Below are positions 47,570 through 59,950 of a stretch of DNA of 64,000 bases, piece after piece. Location: NCBI GenBank assembly GCA_963971425.1, contig OZ020522.1, positions 4,934,168-4,998,167 of the forward strand. The letters run 5' to 3'. Below the pieces are notes generated by a model. It saw nothing but the letters and a program-made list of their open reading frames with translations. It was not told where the DNA came from and did no database searches. The stretch comes from Bryoerythrophyllum caledonicum (lineage: Eukaryota > Streptophyta > Bryopsida > Pottiales > Pottiaceae). The position numbers and the translations under genes are program-made. Positions within the stretch are counted from its first letter, which is position 1. The number at the start of each line of letters is the position of its first letter.

Positions 47570-49482
47570 TTAGAATGCACAAAGTGTAAGGAGAAGATAT
47601 TGAAGCCCGACATCCATCCTTTCTTCCACTTCCAATGCCAAGTCAATGTCATTGCCCTTTCCGTTGTCTCGGTAATAGTTGGTGCAATCCATCATCTCCG
47701 TCACATCGCCCCAAATAGTGATCTTTGTAGGATCACGCCCAGCTTCTCCAACTATATTCTTAAATCTCTTTAATAAGGCCTCCACAAGTTCCCCTAATGC
47801 TTTTGATTCAGCAGCATAATTTTTAACATTATGTACTGCTTTTGGGACCATTGTTTCTTTGTCCTGAAGGCGATGAACCCTACCCAACCAAGGCATTGTG
47901 TTCTCATGGCATGGTGTATAATCCACCATTTTCAACGTCCTCCACAATGAATCCAATTCTGCTCGTGCCTCATCTCTCTCCCTATTTGCCACCTCCAACT
48001 TTTGTAACACCATTTCCATATCTTCCCCCTTGGCTTCCATGACCTGCTCATGTCCCTCCTTCTTTAACTGTCCTTGGCTGCAACCAATCTCCGCTGCCAG
48101 CTCAACACAAGAAGGTTGACATGGTCCTTCCCCAATCTTAGGCACATTATCCACTTTGTCATTTTGTGGACACTTGGAAAAAAAAATGTCCAAGGTACGA
48201 GTAGAACTATCAACCGTTACTACGTCCACCTCACATACCTCTACATCCGTTGTTTTCTTCCTTGTACCTTGGATTTTGGTCTGACGTTCAGATTCCCGGC
48301 ATTCGTCCTTCCTCTTGTACTCCTCCAATTCCATTACTAATCCTTCAATAATGGCGTGGTTTTGTTCGGCCTCAACTCTCAACTCCAGGATGATTTCTAG
48401 ACGTTCAACCATGTCTTCTAGAAATGGCTTTATAGTTGAAGTCATCTTCTCAAAATCAAGAGCGGCTACTAGCATACTTGGAGTGATACTTGCAAAGGCT
48501 TTACCCATTTCTACAAAATCTGGAGCCATAGGTAAAAAGATCATTGCCCCACGCTTCACAATGTCTGCATTATTGAGTACTTCAACTACATTGCTCAAAA
48601 TTGCATCAGCCCTTGACCTCACTCCTTCTTCATTCGTACGGGTATAAATTTCTTCTTCTACCTTTGCTTTAGCCCAGTCCATAGTGAAGTGGAGGCACTC
48701 CTTCAACTCATCCTTCTTTGGCATGGTTGTCAATATCCATGTGATGAAAGATATGATAATCTGCGCCGTCATGGAATCAACGAGGTGTGGTTCTAATCTT
48801 GTTGGCATTGCAGTACTTGGCCCAACACTAGTTGCCTCCTCGGTGATATACTCTCTAGCGTTTGAACATTTGCAATTGAAGGTTTCACACACCCAATTGT
48901 CTTAATTGGAAAAACTATGGACAATATGTTGGCCACCACGTTCTCTAATTTCTCTTGGGACTCCGATTCAACCGTCTCATCATCGAGATGTTTCTTTGAA
49001 CATTCAATGCCATCCGGTTGCTCTTTCGAACATTGAATGCCATCGTGCTTTGTTTGTGTTGTTGGAGGCACGTTTTGTATCTTAGGCTCTAGACACGGTA
49101 GACTACCCCCATGAGTTGTCTTCTTCAATTGTTCCAAAACGTTCTTTGTGGCAACTAGTTCTTGATTATATAAATCAAGAATATGCTTTTGTGTCATCCC
49201 AATCCTAAGTGGAAACTACGCAGTAGTTGGGAACGTGGTCCAAACCACCTTCTTCTTTAATATCAACTCGATATAAACCATTAATACCAAGTTGTAATTA
49301 AACAACCCCTTACTTCTTGGACGATCCCTGAATAAAGCCCGCCATACCTCCTCACCTCGATGAATGAAATGATCATCCTCGCACAGCCAGGGCCTACACG
49401 CAAAATCCCTGAAATGAATCTGGTGGCAATGTTTGGGCCACAGTTTATAAGTGTGATACATCTTTACGTAATTCTTGCACAT
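47570..49482 (-). pseudogene. Large coiled-coil protein relic, unknown family
   Basis: Two long minus-strand frames: 49482-48793 with TAG at 49216-49218, and a 440-codon frame 48892-47570 ending in TAA. They overlap out of phase near 48793-48892, so a frameshift or an unseen intron joins them. Charged helical segments are visible (VERLEIILELRVEAEQNHAI, VANRERDEARAELDSLWRTL). No catalytic motif is recognised. The strand and closeness to the RING segment suggest a single former gene, but that is inference. Confidence 0.45.
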
Positions 49483-49779
49483 TTTGAATGTTCAAAAATC
49501 CTCCATTTCCGCTTCCCTAATTCCTTTGCCTTGATGTCTTCATTACCCAAAATCTCCTACTCCAAAACGTGAGTAGATCCTTTCTATTAAATCCTCTTCC
49601 GCCAACATAGTAGCTATTGTATTCTAAAATACACACACAAGGTTTGCCTTGTTCTTGTATGAACACTGCAATCTAATGTAAATAGAGCCTGTCGTGTAGC
49701 ATAAGTGGACCCCCACCCCTTCACCAAGTAGGAGCAGTAAGTACAGATGCAATTGCAGCACATCCGACCTGGATAGTGA

Positions 49780-50792
49780 AGTATGAAAGTGAGAGAAGAG
49801 AGAGTGGCAGACCGGCAGTCGGCTTCTATAGGAGGAGGACGGCCAGACCTACAGCTGCGGCAATAGTACTAGTTCAACACATATCGGATGATCTTCCCAA
49901 ATCTGCGCTTTGGATACTCATCAGAAAAATTACGTGCTGGATAGTCTTTGAAATTGATTATCCCTTCGAATTTACGAAACAACTCATGAGGGGCTAGTAC
50001 AAGGTGCTTTGCCAAGAAAAATCCTGCTTGCTCAAGAGCTCAAACCTCTTACTGAGTAAGATTGGTGCCGACCTTGACTAGCCAAACCTCGGATACAAAC
50101 GGTTTCCCTACAACCCACTTCCGTCTTGTGCCTTTTACACAACGCTCGACATCATCATTGCAAAAGAAAAATTGCATCTGCTCCACCTTGTTCTTCTTAT
50201 AATTTGTCATCATCCATGTGAAGGTAGGCGTGGCGGTTGCCGTGTTGTATTGGAAAATCTTGGCTATGCACTTTTTCTTTGTAACAACTTGTTGAGCAAA
50301 ACAAGCTTTAGCTGATGTCTTCGAAAGCCGTGCAATGTGCCACTCCCTCTCGTTACAAGCAGTCTCTAAGATAGCCGTTTTACGCAGCGTTGTATGGGCG
50401 GTAGGTGCTCTTTCTCAAGGGGAAGAAACCTCGTTGATAGGTTCTGACGTAATTTCTGTTGTGAGATCAACGAGGTCACTACCACCATAGCGTGTTCTTT
50501 TAACACGCCGAGACATGCTAACCTTGTCAGGTCGATGGGAGTCATATTCTAATCCGATGAAAATGTTCCCCTTCCGTTTAAGAGATAAGAAAACCTCCTC
50601 ACCTTTCAAATGTGGATCTATTGTGCAAAATTCTGAAGTGCCCAGCATTTCCTCTGAAGCAGCATGCAATTTCTTAGGGTCTCCGATACTACTGGCATTT
50701 CGTTGGGCAAGGCGAAGACGGAGATCTACTTTACTAGGTCCTGAGCCTACTGTATTGCCATTAGAGTATTGATAATATGCAACGACCTGCAT
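49780..50792 (-). pseudogene. Unknown protein relic, 338 codons in one frame
   Basis: Reading down from 50792, one frame stays coherent to about 49780: KVDLRLRLAQRNASSIGDPK, DDVERCVKGTRRKWVVGKPF, HELFRKFEGIINFKDYPARN, KRRFGKIIRYVLN. It is broken by TGA (about 50415), TAA, TGA and TAG. No family is recognised. The last part looks like a basic DNA-associated segment, but this is only an impression from composition. Confidence 0.45.
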
Positions 50793-51125
50793 AAATTATT
50801 GGACATAGTTGTCTACTGTCGCCACGTACAAATCACCTTGGACGTGCACCACTTGCAAAAAAATATGTAAAAATGACCCACCTGATGAAATTGTGGCCTA
50901 GAGCCCAAACAAGAATATTTTTTCCGCGGCGGGAAGGTCTTGCCAGCAGTTGTCCAAGTTCTCATTTCACGCATGGCTATCATGAAGTCACAATTGTGGT
51001 TGGTGTACGCAATGCAAGGCCGGAGATAATGTTATATTCAAACATGGCTATGGTTTGGGCTGAAATTGTATTGCACATAGATGTGGATTGCCGCACCGTG
51101 GCCGGTTGTAACGTCGACCTCTTAA

Positions 51126-51755
51126 TTAGAGTGTAGCCAACATTTTATTTACACAACTTGGAATCAACCAAGTGATTGTTGGCCTCGTTGGTCAAACCGA
51201 CACTCTGGCGGGAACTTGGATGGAATACAACCACAACAACCACATGCAGAAGAGTTTCACGCCCATAACCATAGAGATTGTTCTTATGGCAACAATCCAA
51301 ATGCATCCCCCTTTACATTTGGTAATCCAAGCAAAGGCCATTACTACAAGAGCGGTCGATACAATACGAGAAGCTACACCCCTCCTACTTATACATATGC
51401 ATATACGAGGATTACATATGAGACGTACCAGAATCCCCGGAGGGAGGAGCCGCCACAAACCATACTAGATAATGTTCCTGCTACCTTCCATAAATATGGA
51501 AGAAGCATGCATGGAAATTATCATACCCCACCACTGTCCTGTCGAAGTTTTTGTGACCAAAAGGAGGATGATTTTGAGAGGCAAATGCGTGAAGCCATCA
51601 TCCAAAGCCAAGAAGAACACATCCGCAAACTTGAAGACGATTCCCGCTTCATGGAAATGCAATATAATTCAATGCGTGACATGTATTCGAGTGGGCCATA
51701 CTCGAGTGGTGCAGGGCCAAGTCGTAGATATGATAGCAACTCTAGTGAAGATTGA
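51126..51755 (+). CDS. Hypothetical protein, C-terminal exon
   Basis: An open frame of about 209 codons runs from just after a TAA at 51123 to a TGA at 51753-51755. It has a Tyr/Gly/Asn/Gln-rich low-complexity first part (QPQQPH, YGNNPNASPFTFGNPSKGHY) and a short helical charged segment (FERQMREAIIQSQEEHIRKL) before a Ser/Gly-rich tail. No domain is recognised. It could be the last exon of a gene whose upstream exons lie in 50800-51120, but no clear splice acceptor was identified. Confidence 0.4.
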   Translation, partial: LECSQHFIYTTWNQPSDCWPRWSNRHSGGNLDGIQPQQPHAEEFHAHNHRDCSYGNNPNASPFTFGNPSKGHYYKSGRYNTRSYTPPTYTYAYTRITYETYQNPRREEPPQTILDNVPATFHKYGRSMHGNYHTPPLSCRSFCDQKEDDFERQMREAIIQSQEEHIRKLEDDSRFMEMQYNSMRDMYSSGPYSSGAGPSRRYDSNSSED

Positions 51756-52527
51756 GTATGCATTAGCATACTTTAGGTATAGTCTAGATAAGTGATGTCG
51801 TAGTAGTTGGTTTCAATTTTTTATATCATAATCAATGTTTTAATGTTTTTTTCCAGTAGGATATATGTCAATATTGCGGCCATGACAATATATATACAGA
51901 ATGTATGTTACCTTATTTAGAAATTAAATGTTTTGATTTATTGTGAAATTTATATGAGATGTAAGAAGTGTCGACGAAGTGTGTTTGGTGTGAAATAGCC
52001 TTAAATGCTCAATTCAACTATTTCTGGACTATGAGGTGAATTCTGGACTAAGGACTAAAAGAAAGATCCGGAGATGTGCCTCATAAAAGAGAGTGAAGCG
52101 TAAAAGCCGAGGAGTTTCGAGTACTTTCCAAGCATTAAATGCATCACCAATGACACTTATGAAGGAAGAAATGGTTAGAGCGACCAAATTTGAATTTAGA
52201 CAATACGTGAGTCCGGAACATGCAACCGGATATCTCCGGGTGAATATCAAAGTGGAAACCAGAAGAAGAACCGAGTCCTGAAAACAAAAATTAATGGACA
52301 TACTGTACATCACAAATGTGTGGTTGGGAAACATGTGGTAGGGAAAAATGGGACAGAGATGCGGACAGAAATTACTCGCAATTGATAGAACATGCAACCG
52401 GATATCTCCGGATGAAATCAGAGTAAGAGTCCAGTACTAAACTGTTTCATTATAAGAAAGTGTCATACAAATTATGAAGGGTAGCCGTTGATAAGAGGCG
52501 CGTGTAATCTACGGAGAATCGAATCAA
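51756..52527. other. Spacer with two palindrome variants
   Basis: No gene is supported. Two copies of CCGGATATCTCCGG, a one-base variant of the gene X palindrome, lie at 52226-52239 and 52398-52411. Both follow the phrase CATGCAA (AACATGCAACCGGATATC in each case), so this pair is duplicated over more than the motif itself. Confidence 0.6.
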
Positions 52528-52980
52528 CTATTCTAATTTTAGTGCTTTACAGATGCCCTCTACCCGTCCTGTATGGTGTCTCCCATATGTTAGATAATGA
52601 ACTATAGCCTTTCTAGGATTCTTGAATGGATCTAGATCTGCAACAACAACAGATTTAGGCCACAAATAATGCCTTGTTCTAGGATTAAATGAGGCCTTCT
52701 TAAAGATGTGGAGAAACCTAACATAGCTGGGCCTTCGAGTCTGTTTGCTGGCATAGCAAAAAAGAATATCTGATAAGATGTCTGGGGGCAATAACACTTG
52801 GGCCGCCTCCGTGAGCCTATCTGGACGCATAGGAGACCAGATCCCGACATTGAAATACCGCAGTAGTATTCGAATAACATCTGCGGTGTCATCAAAGGAA
52901 AGCAGCTGCGCGGATCGAGACTTGGCCGAGTCAAGGACCTCGTCCGAGCAGAGAGGACCACGGAGAGATATGATTATGAC
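52528..52980 (-). CDS. Degenerate NIF/FCP1-like HAD domain exon
   Basis: An exon opens after the acceptor CTATTTCGCAG and runs 150 codons to a TAG at 52528-52530. It aligns by eye with the HAD domain at the end of gene X: IIISLRGPLC where X has VVFDLNGVLV, GIWSPMRPDRL where X has SFWSSVLEKNI, and VVVADLDPFKNP where X has VLLVDDTPLKNI. FCP1/NIF phosphatases need Asp-x-Asp in the first motif; here it is Ser-Leu-Arg, so no phosphatase activity is expected. It may be a separate gene, a duplicated tail of gene X, or a relic. The upstream exon was not found. The spacer 52981-53332 holds one palindrome (53072-53085). Confidence 0.5.
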   Translation of the reverse strand, partial: VIIISLRGPLCSDEVLDSAKSRSAQLLSFDDTADVIRILLRYFNVGIWSPMRPDRLTEAAQVLLPPDILSDILFCYASKQTRRPSYVRFLHIFKKASFNPRTRHYLWPKSVVVADLDPFKNPRKAIVHYLTYGRHHTGRVEGICKALKLE

Positions 52981-53332
52981 CTGCGAAATAGATGGCACGA
53001 CCATAGAATTAGAAATTGAACATTGAAAAGAAGAGAAAATATGGTAGGAGGAACTCAAGTCACATCCTGGACCGGAGATCTCCGGGTGCCCCTCTCAGAC
53101 CAACGTTCTGCAGTGGAAATGGTCAGGAGAATACTCAATAGAGTTCACAGATATTAAGGGTGAAGTTTGGGGGCGAGACACCAACAATAACAAATAAAAT
53201 GAAGGACCTCAACAAATAACGTTACTGACAAGAACATTTGTCTTCAAAATTGAAAGGTCAAAATCCGACAGACATTCATGACGAAACATTTACAAAGCAT
53301 AGAGTTAATACTATCCAGTATATTTCATTGTT

Positions 53333-56300
53333 CTAAGGCGCCGAAATTATGCCCTTCACCACGGAGCGAGCCTGAGTGGAATTTTTGTCTACTGGATCAC
53401 TGGCAAACTTCAATTGATTCCGTCTAACAAAGTCGGGAACATCCTCATTTGACGCTAGCAGTCCGGAGAGCCATGGGAGAAACATGGTGGTCAACCAGGC
53501 TTCACCCGAATTCCCAGTCCATGATGGCGGATGAACTGCGCTGAAGGGATTGTTAAGGATGTTCTTTAGTGGGGTATCGTCCACAAGCAAGACATCTTTA
53601 GGAGATGTGGGCGACGCTTTGCTATTATAAACTGTCACGTCCTTTAGGAAAATTGGCTTCTTTGGATGAGATGGAAGCATATATGATGTTTTTGTGCAAT
53701 CGGCCTGTGTCAGGATTCTGGCGCCTTCCGGAATGGTAGCACCTTTCTTGCGCAACTCCTTGATGATATCCACAATATTCTTTTCCAGTACACTGCTCCA
53801 GAATGAGACAGTAGCCTTCTCTCCCACGAAGTTCAGGATTTCAGTGGAACCAGGCCTTACTTTGATGTCTCTCGGTTGTCCCTGTTTAAATTCCCCCCTG
53901 TGCACAAGAACTCCATTTAAGTCAAACACGACATGATAAACCCGTTGTTGTGTTACCTGATCCTCGATTGGAGGCTCTCGGACGATCGTCGTAAACTTCT
54001 TCAGACCTGAACCCAAAATACGAGTACGTCGGCTGAGATGAGGAACTTGTACAGCCTAGAGAAATTGCAAAGATACATATAAAAGTGTCCCGCACTCAGA
54101 ACCCAGAAATTCTGGATGAAAGAATGAGCACTATATAGATGATGGCACGTAAGTATGAATGTCCATATTAGGCACCTGGGACAGTAGGTGTAGTATCCCT
54201 AGAAGTCTGAGCTACACCAGCGACTTCAGCAGTCTGTGCGAGGTTTCTGCCACCGACATCCTTCGACTGTGTTGATCCGGCCGACACCTGAATACCAGTA
54301 ATGTAGTGGTAAGAACACGGTCTGCAGAGAGTGCACTGTCTTGAGAACAATCAAGAAGGTTTGATGGACAAGTAACTGTTCACCTTATCTTTCTGGGCCC
54401 TTGTCCGAACTGTAGGCGGAGGAGGAGGAACTTGCGGCATAGGATTCTTCGCGATTGCCTTCTTCTTCTCTTTTTGAGCCAGCTGCCCGTGGCTCCGTGG
54501 CAGGCTGCGCGGAGGGCTCATAACCTGTAATTCACGCAATGTTTGTTGCGCCGATGCCTCATCCATCGTGTGATCAGTGTCACGCAAAGTCAGGTCCTCG
54601 GCAGTCTTAGACACAACTTCTACTTCAGGACGCGTCGTGAAAGGGTTGTCCAGCGGGAGATCTCCGGGTGCTCTGTGGGTGTGGTCGAACTCCAGGCGAT
54701 CGGACATTGCCGTGTCATCGTCCAGATCTGGCGGAGGAGAACGTTGCCTATCGGAATGCGAATTGGTTTCCATTTGAGAGGGACGCCGTCTACCGTCCAG
54801 AGTAGAGTCGCTTGTTGAACTAGGCGAGGCACGCCTGACTCCAAGATGTGGTTCATCATCGTTTACCTGCAATGGGTTGATTGGGGTGCCCGCACCGATG
54901 ATCCGAGCGGCTGTAGCCAAGGACTCGAGTCTAAAATTGGGAACCGCTGATGAACTTGGTTCATTCCGCACATCAACATCAAGCATCGTGGCATCAGTCG
55001 TCTGCGTCACATTGACAAAGTCAGTGTGGAATACATTAAAACGCAATACGAAATGAAACGGTATCATACACCCGGAGATCTCCGGTTCAAAGTTGTCCGA
55101 GTCTACCGGGGGAACTAAAAATAAACATGGCAATGATAAAGACAAGTCCTAAAGAATGGAGGGCATCCGAATGGAATAAACATCCGGAGATCTCCGGGTC
55201 AGGTAGTATTCGTAGGCGTTATACCTCGCCGGTGTAATTCATCCTCGACATAGCCCGTGTTTGAACCCCAGCGCCTTGGGTCGACTCAGTGATGTCAGTC
55301 TCCACTAACTCCTCAGGATCGGCGTCGGTAACGTCAGCTAAGATATTCAAGTGGAATTTGAATATTTGTTCTGCGCAGGATTCGGCATTTACTTTGGCAT
55401 CTTCGCTGTTCACAATCTCGAGGACCCGCGCGTCGTGAGTCTGCAAACCAAAAAAAACTTAGGACGGCAATATCCAATTCATATAACTGTATGCGGACCG
55501 GAAATCTTAGACATTGGATTGCTTGGGAAGGATGTCTTGCTTACCAAGCCGAGGTATGTAATATGTGGTCCTCCATGAACATTGACGACCACCATACCCT
55601 CTCTGATGTATCCCGTGAACAGCGAATCGCGGACCGAGATCCTCAGCTGTGGGACACCGGTTTGCTTCCAGCGCTGGATGGTTTCTTTATGTTGAGCGGC
55701 TGAAAAGAAGGCCGGCATTTTTTCGGGGTGGCCTTTGAAGAGCCTCTTGAATGACTGAGCAGGCGTCTCGCTTGAATCGTATTCATACAGGAATACGCAG
55801 TATACTGTCTCCTCGACCCCAATTACTGGAACCGGAAATCCATCACCAGGGTGGGGGAAGTAGTAGACGACATGCGTTGCCCACAATTTTACCTTGCCTC
55901 TGGACTCTCTCTGCCGAAGACTGATGTACCTCTTTAATTCAACGAATCCTGCGACGTCAGTGATAAGAACCGACGGTGATCTGACCCTCGTCCGCCCGTC
56001 CTTCGTGTCCACTTCGAGATGGTCGAAAATGGTTCTGAAGTCAAACACATCTAGCACCTGTGCACGGCATATGTCGTCTTTAACGCGGTAAAGGAAAAAG
56101 AAGTAAAAGTGAGGGTCAGTGACGTTACGCCACTGCTGAATGTCCGGCATGATAAGTACTTCGGCGATCTCGCCCCCTCTGTCAGGCATAATCCTGCAGG
56201 TGTATTTGGAGTCGAATAGGGACGTATCATCCGTGGGTGTGGCCTCGGCAGCATCTTCAATGATGTGTTGACTCCAAATGGACACGAGGAAGTCTGGAGT

Positions 56301-59300
56301 GGGGTCGGTATCCTTGTTTATCGCCTTCAGTCGACCCTCAAGCCAAGCTTTACCCTTGGCAGAGTGATTAGCGGCGTCGACCCGGGACTCGAGCTAGACC
56401 CTTCCAATATTCCTGTCTTCGGCAAATGCGTCCCACTGCTCCTTCGTGTATGGGACGAAGTTAGCAGACTTCGAGGGAAGGGGGTGCGACTTGTATTTAA
56501 GCATCAATTCATTCTTCATTGCACGAACTCTCTTCTCTCTGTTCGCCGCGTTTTCGAGAGTCTCCGCCTGCCCTTTCATAGTACCTTGGTTTGCCGCTTT
56601 GGAGGACTTCACACAGACCTTCTTCTCGAGCACTAATTCCGCGAGGTAGTCTAGGTCTTTAGCGCGCATTTTGTAAAGAGGCTTGAAGTCGTTCTGCACC
56701 AGAGGTTTCCGCTTCAGCTTAGTTGGGTCCCCCGTCTTCCCGTTGGAGTCTGGTAAGACTCCAGCGACGAACAGCCTGTCGATTCGGACCCACTTCTGGA
56801 CCACCGCATCATCCATCTCAAATAGAAGTGGGACCTTCGCGTCTTTGGGGTCTATTTTACCGAGGTGTGTAAAACCGTTGGCACCACTTGCCGTTGGAAC
56901 GTCTGCAATGAAAACAATTACAGGGTATAAGCAGCCGGAGATCTCCGGATGATTGGTTTGGTTGCTATAAGGATAGAGCACATCCACGGAATAAAAAATA
57001 TTTTCAGGTTAAGAATGGTTATTTACCGAGAATGCGTCAGATTGAGGACGACCATACAGTTGGGGGGCTGGTTTACCGAACTCAAACCACTTCACTCTGC
57101 ACGTCTGCAGCTGCTCAGTGAAACTCTGCTCCTTCCGCAAACCCGTCAGATCTTGGTTAAGAGCGCGCGAGAGCTGTAGCAGGGTCATGTCTTTGGGGTC
57201 CGGTTTTGTCCAAACCGGGATGATAGAGAAGTGGGAGATCTCTTCGAGCGTCCACGTTGCTGGCAATTCGTGTGACAGAACCTTGTGCGCCGCCACAGTA
57301 TGCTGACCTCCGATAATGTAAAAGTGTGTCGAGTCCCTCAGGCAGTCCTCCTTTGTCGGCTTGGTCGCGAAAAACTCTACCTTACTTCCTTCAGGTTTCT
57401 TCTTCAGTGGCAGGACTCGAATGTGAATCTCAGGTGCCGTGGCCTTCGAAGACGCGCAAACTGCGTTGATAATTCCTTCAAGCCGTTCTTTCTGGATGCC
57501 CCTATATACTAATCCTCCAGGGGGGGCCCGGTGCAGCTTATCGAAATGAACGAGCTTCACGACATCCTTCTTCGTGTCAGGGTCTTCTACTGTCAAAGGC
57601 TTATTATTGTGTATGTAAACGTTTTTGAACGCGTCGTCGAGTACCTTACCAATTGCTTCCACTTCAGTCCGCTTCATTTTGGTGAGGTCAGCCTGTGTGA
57701 AGTTCAGGCACCTTTCGATCGCGAGGCCAGGCTCATCGGCCTTCGCTTTCTTCCCCTTCTCTGCCCGCGATGAAGAACCTGGGGTCGAAGTCTTCAAGGT
57801 TGTCTTGCGTTTTCTTGCCAAGGTCGATGCTGGTGTCAGAGACAAATTGGGAGTTGCGTCTTGAACGGGCATTCGGGACTTCTCTTGTGCTTCAGCCATC
57901 CACTTCCACTGCTCATTCACGTACTCCGGATACCACGTATCACCCGTTGGAGGGGCAAATAAAAAGTTCTCACTCTGGCAGGTCTCCACCATCTCATCCG
58001 AAATCTTAGACGATTCAAGGATCAAGCCGTATATATGTGGCTCGGTGGAGGAGTCCACGTTCTCCTGGACGATAACGAGACTGACCTCGTCATCAAGACC
58101 CTACAACTCGAGAACCTGGAGACCAATGTCGGGGTGACCTCGTTTGCCAATCCGAAGCTGAGGGACGAATTCCCTGGCACCGTCACGGGTTTTAATGAGC
58201 TTGATGCCCCACTGGGTTATGCTCTTTCGGCAATTGTATACGTAGCCGACATTGTGTATCCCTCTGTAGACAAACTCAGGGAGCCAATACTCTACAAATG
58301 CCCCAAGTTTCCCGGGTCGACATTCAGTCGGAAGTGTGGTTGTCCACGAATCCCTGCAAGATGATTTTGAAAGAACAGGCAGGAAGTTTAGAATCGATGC
58401 AATTGTCTGGTCAATAACAAGAATCCGAAACAAAATCACCTGACAAGTTCCTAGATGTTGAAACCATGAATCGTGCTTCCAAATCTGTATCACAGTGCCA
58501 TCAGAGGACAGTACCCGGAGATCTCCGGCTGATTTGGGGAAGTCGAGTGCATCCGACAAGGAACAAATCCTGGCTGCTCTGACGGGTCTATTTCTGACCT
58601 GAATCGGAGATCTCCGGTTAATGACCCCTCAACGCGAATTTCCACTGTTTCGATACGTCCGAAGATCTCCGGCTGCTTTCGAGAATAACTAACGCCTGTA
58701 TAGGGAATACATATTCATCTGATCGCTACATCATCCGGAGAACTCCGGCTGATTACTGGAACTCCGTATTTTCAGCCGGAGATCTCCGGCAGAAGCACGT
58801 ACGGCACTTCGAAGCACTAATCGGATCATATCAGGACTCAAATATTTACATTCATTTACAGAGAGGTTTGACGTGTAACTCTTGAAGTTTGACATACTTA
58901 AATAACAAGTTACATAATTGAGAACATAAATATATGTATCAAATGAGCTCACACAATTCTGTTACAGCTCGACCTTACACACTAGAAGAAGAATCCGCTA
59001 ATGTTTCGATGGAACGCCAAATTTGACGACTCTACATGAATTTAACTATATACATTGAATCGAACCAGACTCGACAGACTCAGTGAGGAAAAACACATTC
59101 AAACATTCCTGGAATTCCAAAATCATTCGCATATTCATGAATAGATATACAAATATGTTCACGGGACAACAAAAAACCAATCGACTATAGCCAAACAGAC
59201 AGCTGAATTCTAGTACGCAATTTTTGAGGTTTTTCAAAATCATTCAAGTGTTCGTCCACTCCGAAATTAGAACTAATTCGGAACTCACTCAAAAAAAGGA

Positions 59301-59452
59301 AACCCACCTAGTCGCCCGGACTGAGCATAAACAGTTCGATTGTGTATACTTACCGGTTTCCATCCCACGCAGTCTCATCCGACGTCGCTGTTGTAGTCGC
59401 CATTTCGCAATCTCCTCCAGTAACTGCTCTGGATTAAAGCGTATACACAACT
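53333..59452 (-). CDS. Gene X: ParB/DGQHR-like protein with C-terminal NIF-type HAD domain
   Basis: Coding exons by eye: 59403-59354 (ATG in CGAAATGGCG), 58353-57053, 56902-55545, 55440-55225, 55001-54384, 54287-54176 and 54006-53333. All phases agree, giving 1442 residues. A leader exon probably ends at 59801 and is spliced to 59452. Residues ~250-420 resemble the ParB/sulfiredoxin fold: IIGGQHTVAAHKVL (GQH 366-368), then SIIPVW and LLQLSRALNQD. A basic linker (RKRK, KGKKAK) precedes it, and a Ser/Pro/Asp-rich region lies in exon 5. Residues ~1240-1440 are a FCP1/NIF HAD domain with DLNGVLVHR (Asp-x-Asn instead of Asp-x-Asp), SFWSS and LVDDTPLKN. TAG interrupts codons 101 (58101) and 620 (56394); the terminal codon is also TAG. 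Exon 2 could alternatively use the stronger donor GTAAAT at 57026, but that breaks the frame. Biological role unknown. Confidence 0.7.
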
Positions 59453-59620
59453 CTGCAGTACATAAGCATTCAACAACTCAGAACGACAAACTATACAATC
59501 TCTCAAATGCCCTAGAATGTATGGTCCAGTTCTAACATACAGGAATTCGGTGGAATAAATTTCAACATTGCATAAATTGCTCAATTACGGCCCTTCGAAA
59601 CTGAATGCACAGAACACTAG

Positions 59621-59640
59621 AACCCTAAACCCTAAACCCT
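59621..59640 (+). repeat. Short telomere-type tract
   Basis: AACCCTAAACCCTAAACCCT lies within the proposed leader intron of gene X. CCCTAAA is the plant-type telomere unit, also known as a telo-box when short and near promoters of highly expressed plant genes. Either reading is possible. Confidence 0.7.
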
Positions 59641-59800
59641 TCTATTTCGCTCAAACGGTTATCAACATCAGTACTATTTGACTCTCTCGAACCCTAATGA
59701 AGCTTACCGAACCCTACACCTGCTCCAGTGACAATTCTATGAAGTCCTGTGCAAATTCAACTGAAATTTCACTGAAAGCCATTTTTGAGACTTTACATAC

Positions 59801-59950
59801 CTCTTCACTTGCCGAATCGGCGCACCCGTACGTCGTGGTCGTTCGTGTTGACGCCACCCTCAACCGCAACGTCGTTCACTCTTGGCTGCTGAACCTAGGC
59901 GCTCTTCAACTCTCTTCCTAACGCATTCGCTCTCTTTCAGCCCTACTCTC
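59801..59950 (-). promoter_or_regulatory. Probable 5' leader exon of gene X
   Basis: The minus strand ends at a strong donor GAAGAG/GTATGTAAA (boundary 59801), and an acceptor CTGCAG/AGTTG at 59452 lies before the ATG at 59403. A 5'-UTR intron of about 348 bp is therefore likely. The transcription start and core promoter were not identified; the upstream end is arbitrary. CT-rich sequence at 59930-60010 might be part of the promoter. Confidence 0.4.

Noticed and set aside
54168-54290. TAA at 54168 as the end of gene X
   Set aside because: Splicing at the GTGCCTAAT donor just before it joins in phase to the HAD exon and makes the whole coding length a multiple of three. It is kept as an alternative until transcripts are seen.
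56349-56396. A 45-base GT-AG intron removing the second TAG in gene X
   Set aside because: It would keep the frame but is too short, and the removed residues look like normal coding sequence.
58101-58140. A 38-base GT-AG intron removing the TAG in gene X
   Set aside because: It is far shorter than the other introns (about 97-1000 bp here), its length would shift the frame, and the sequence reads as coding across it.
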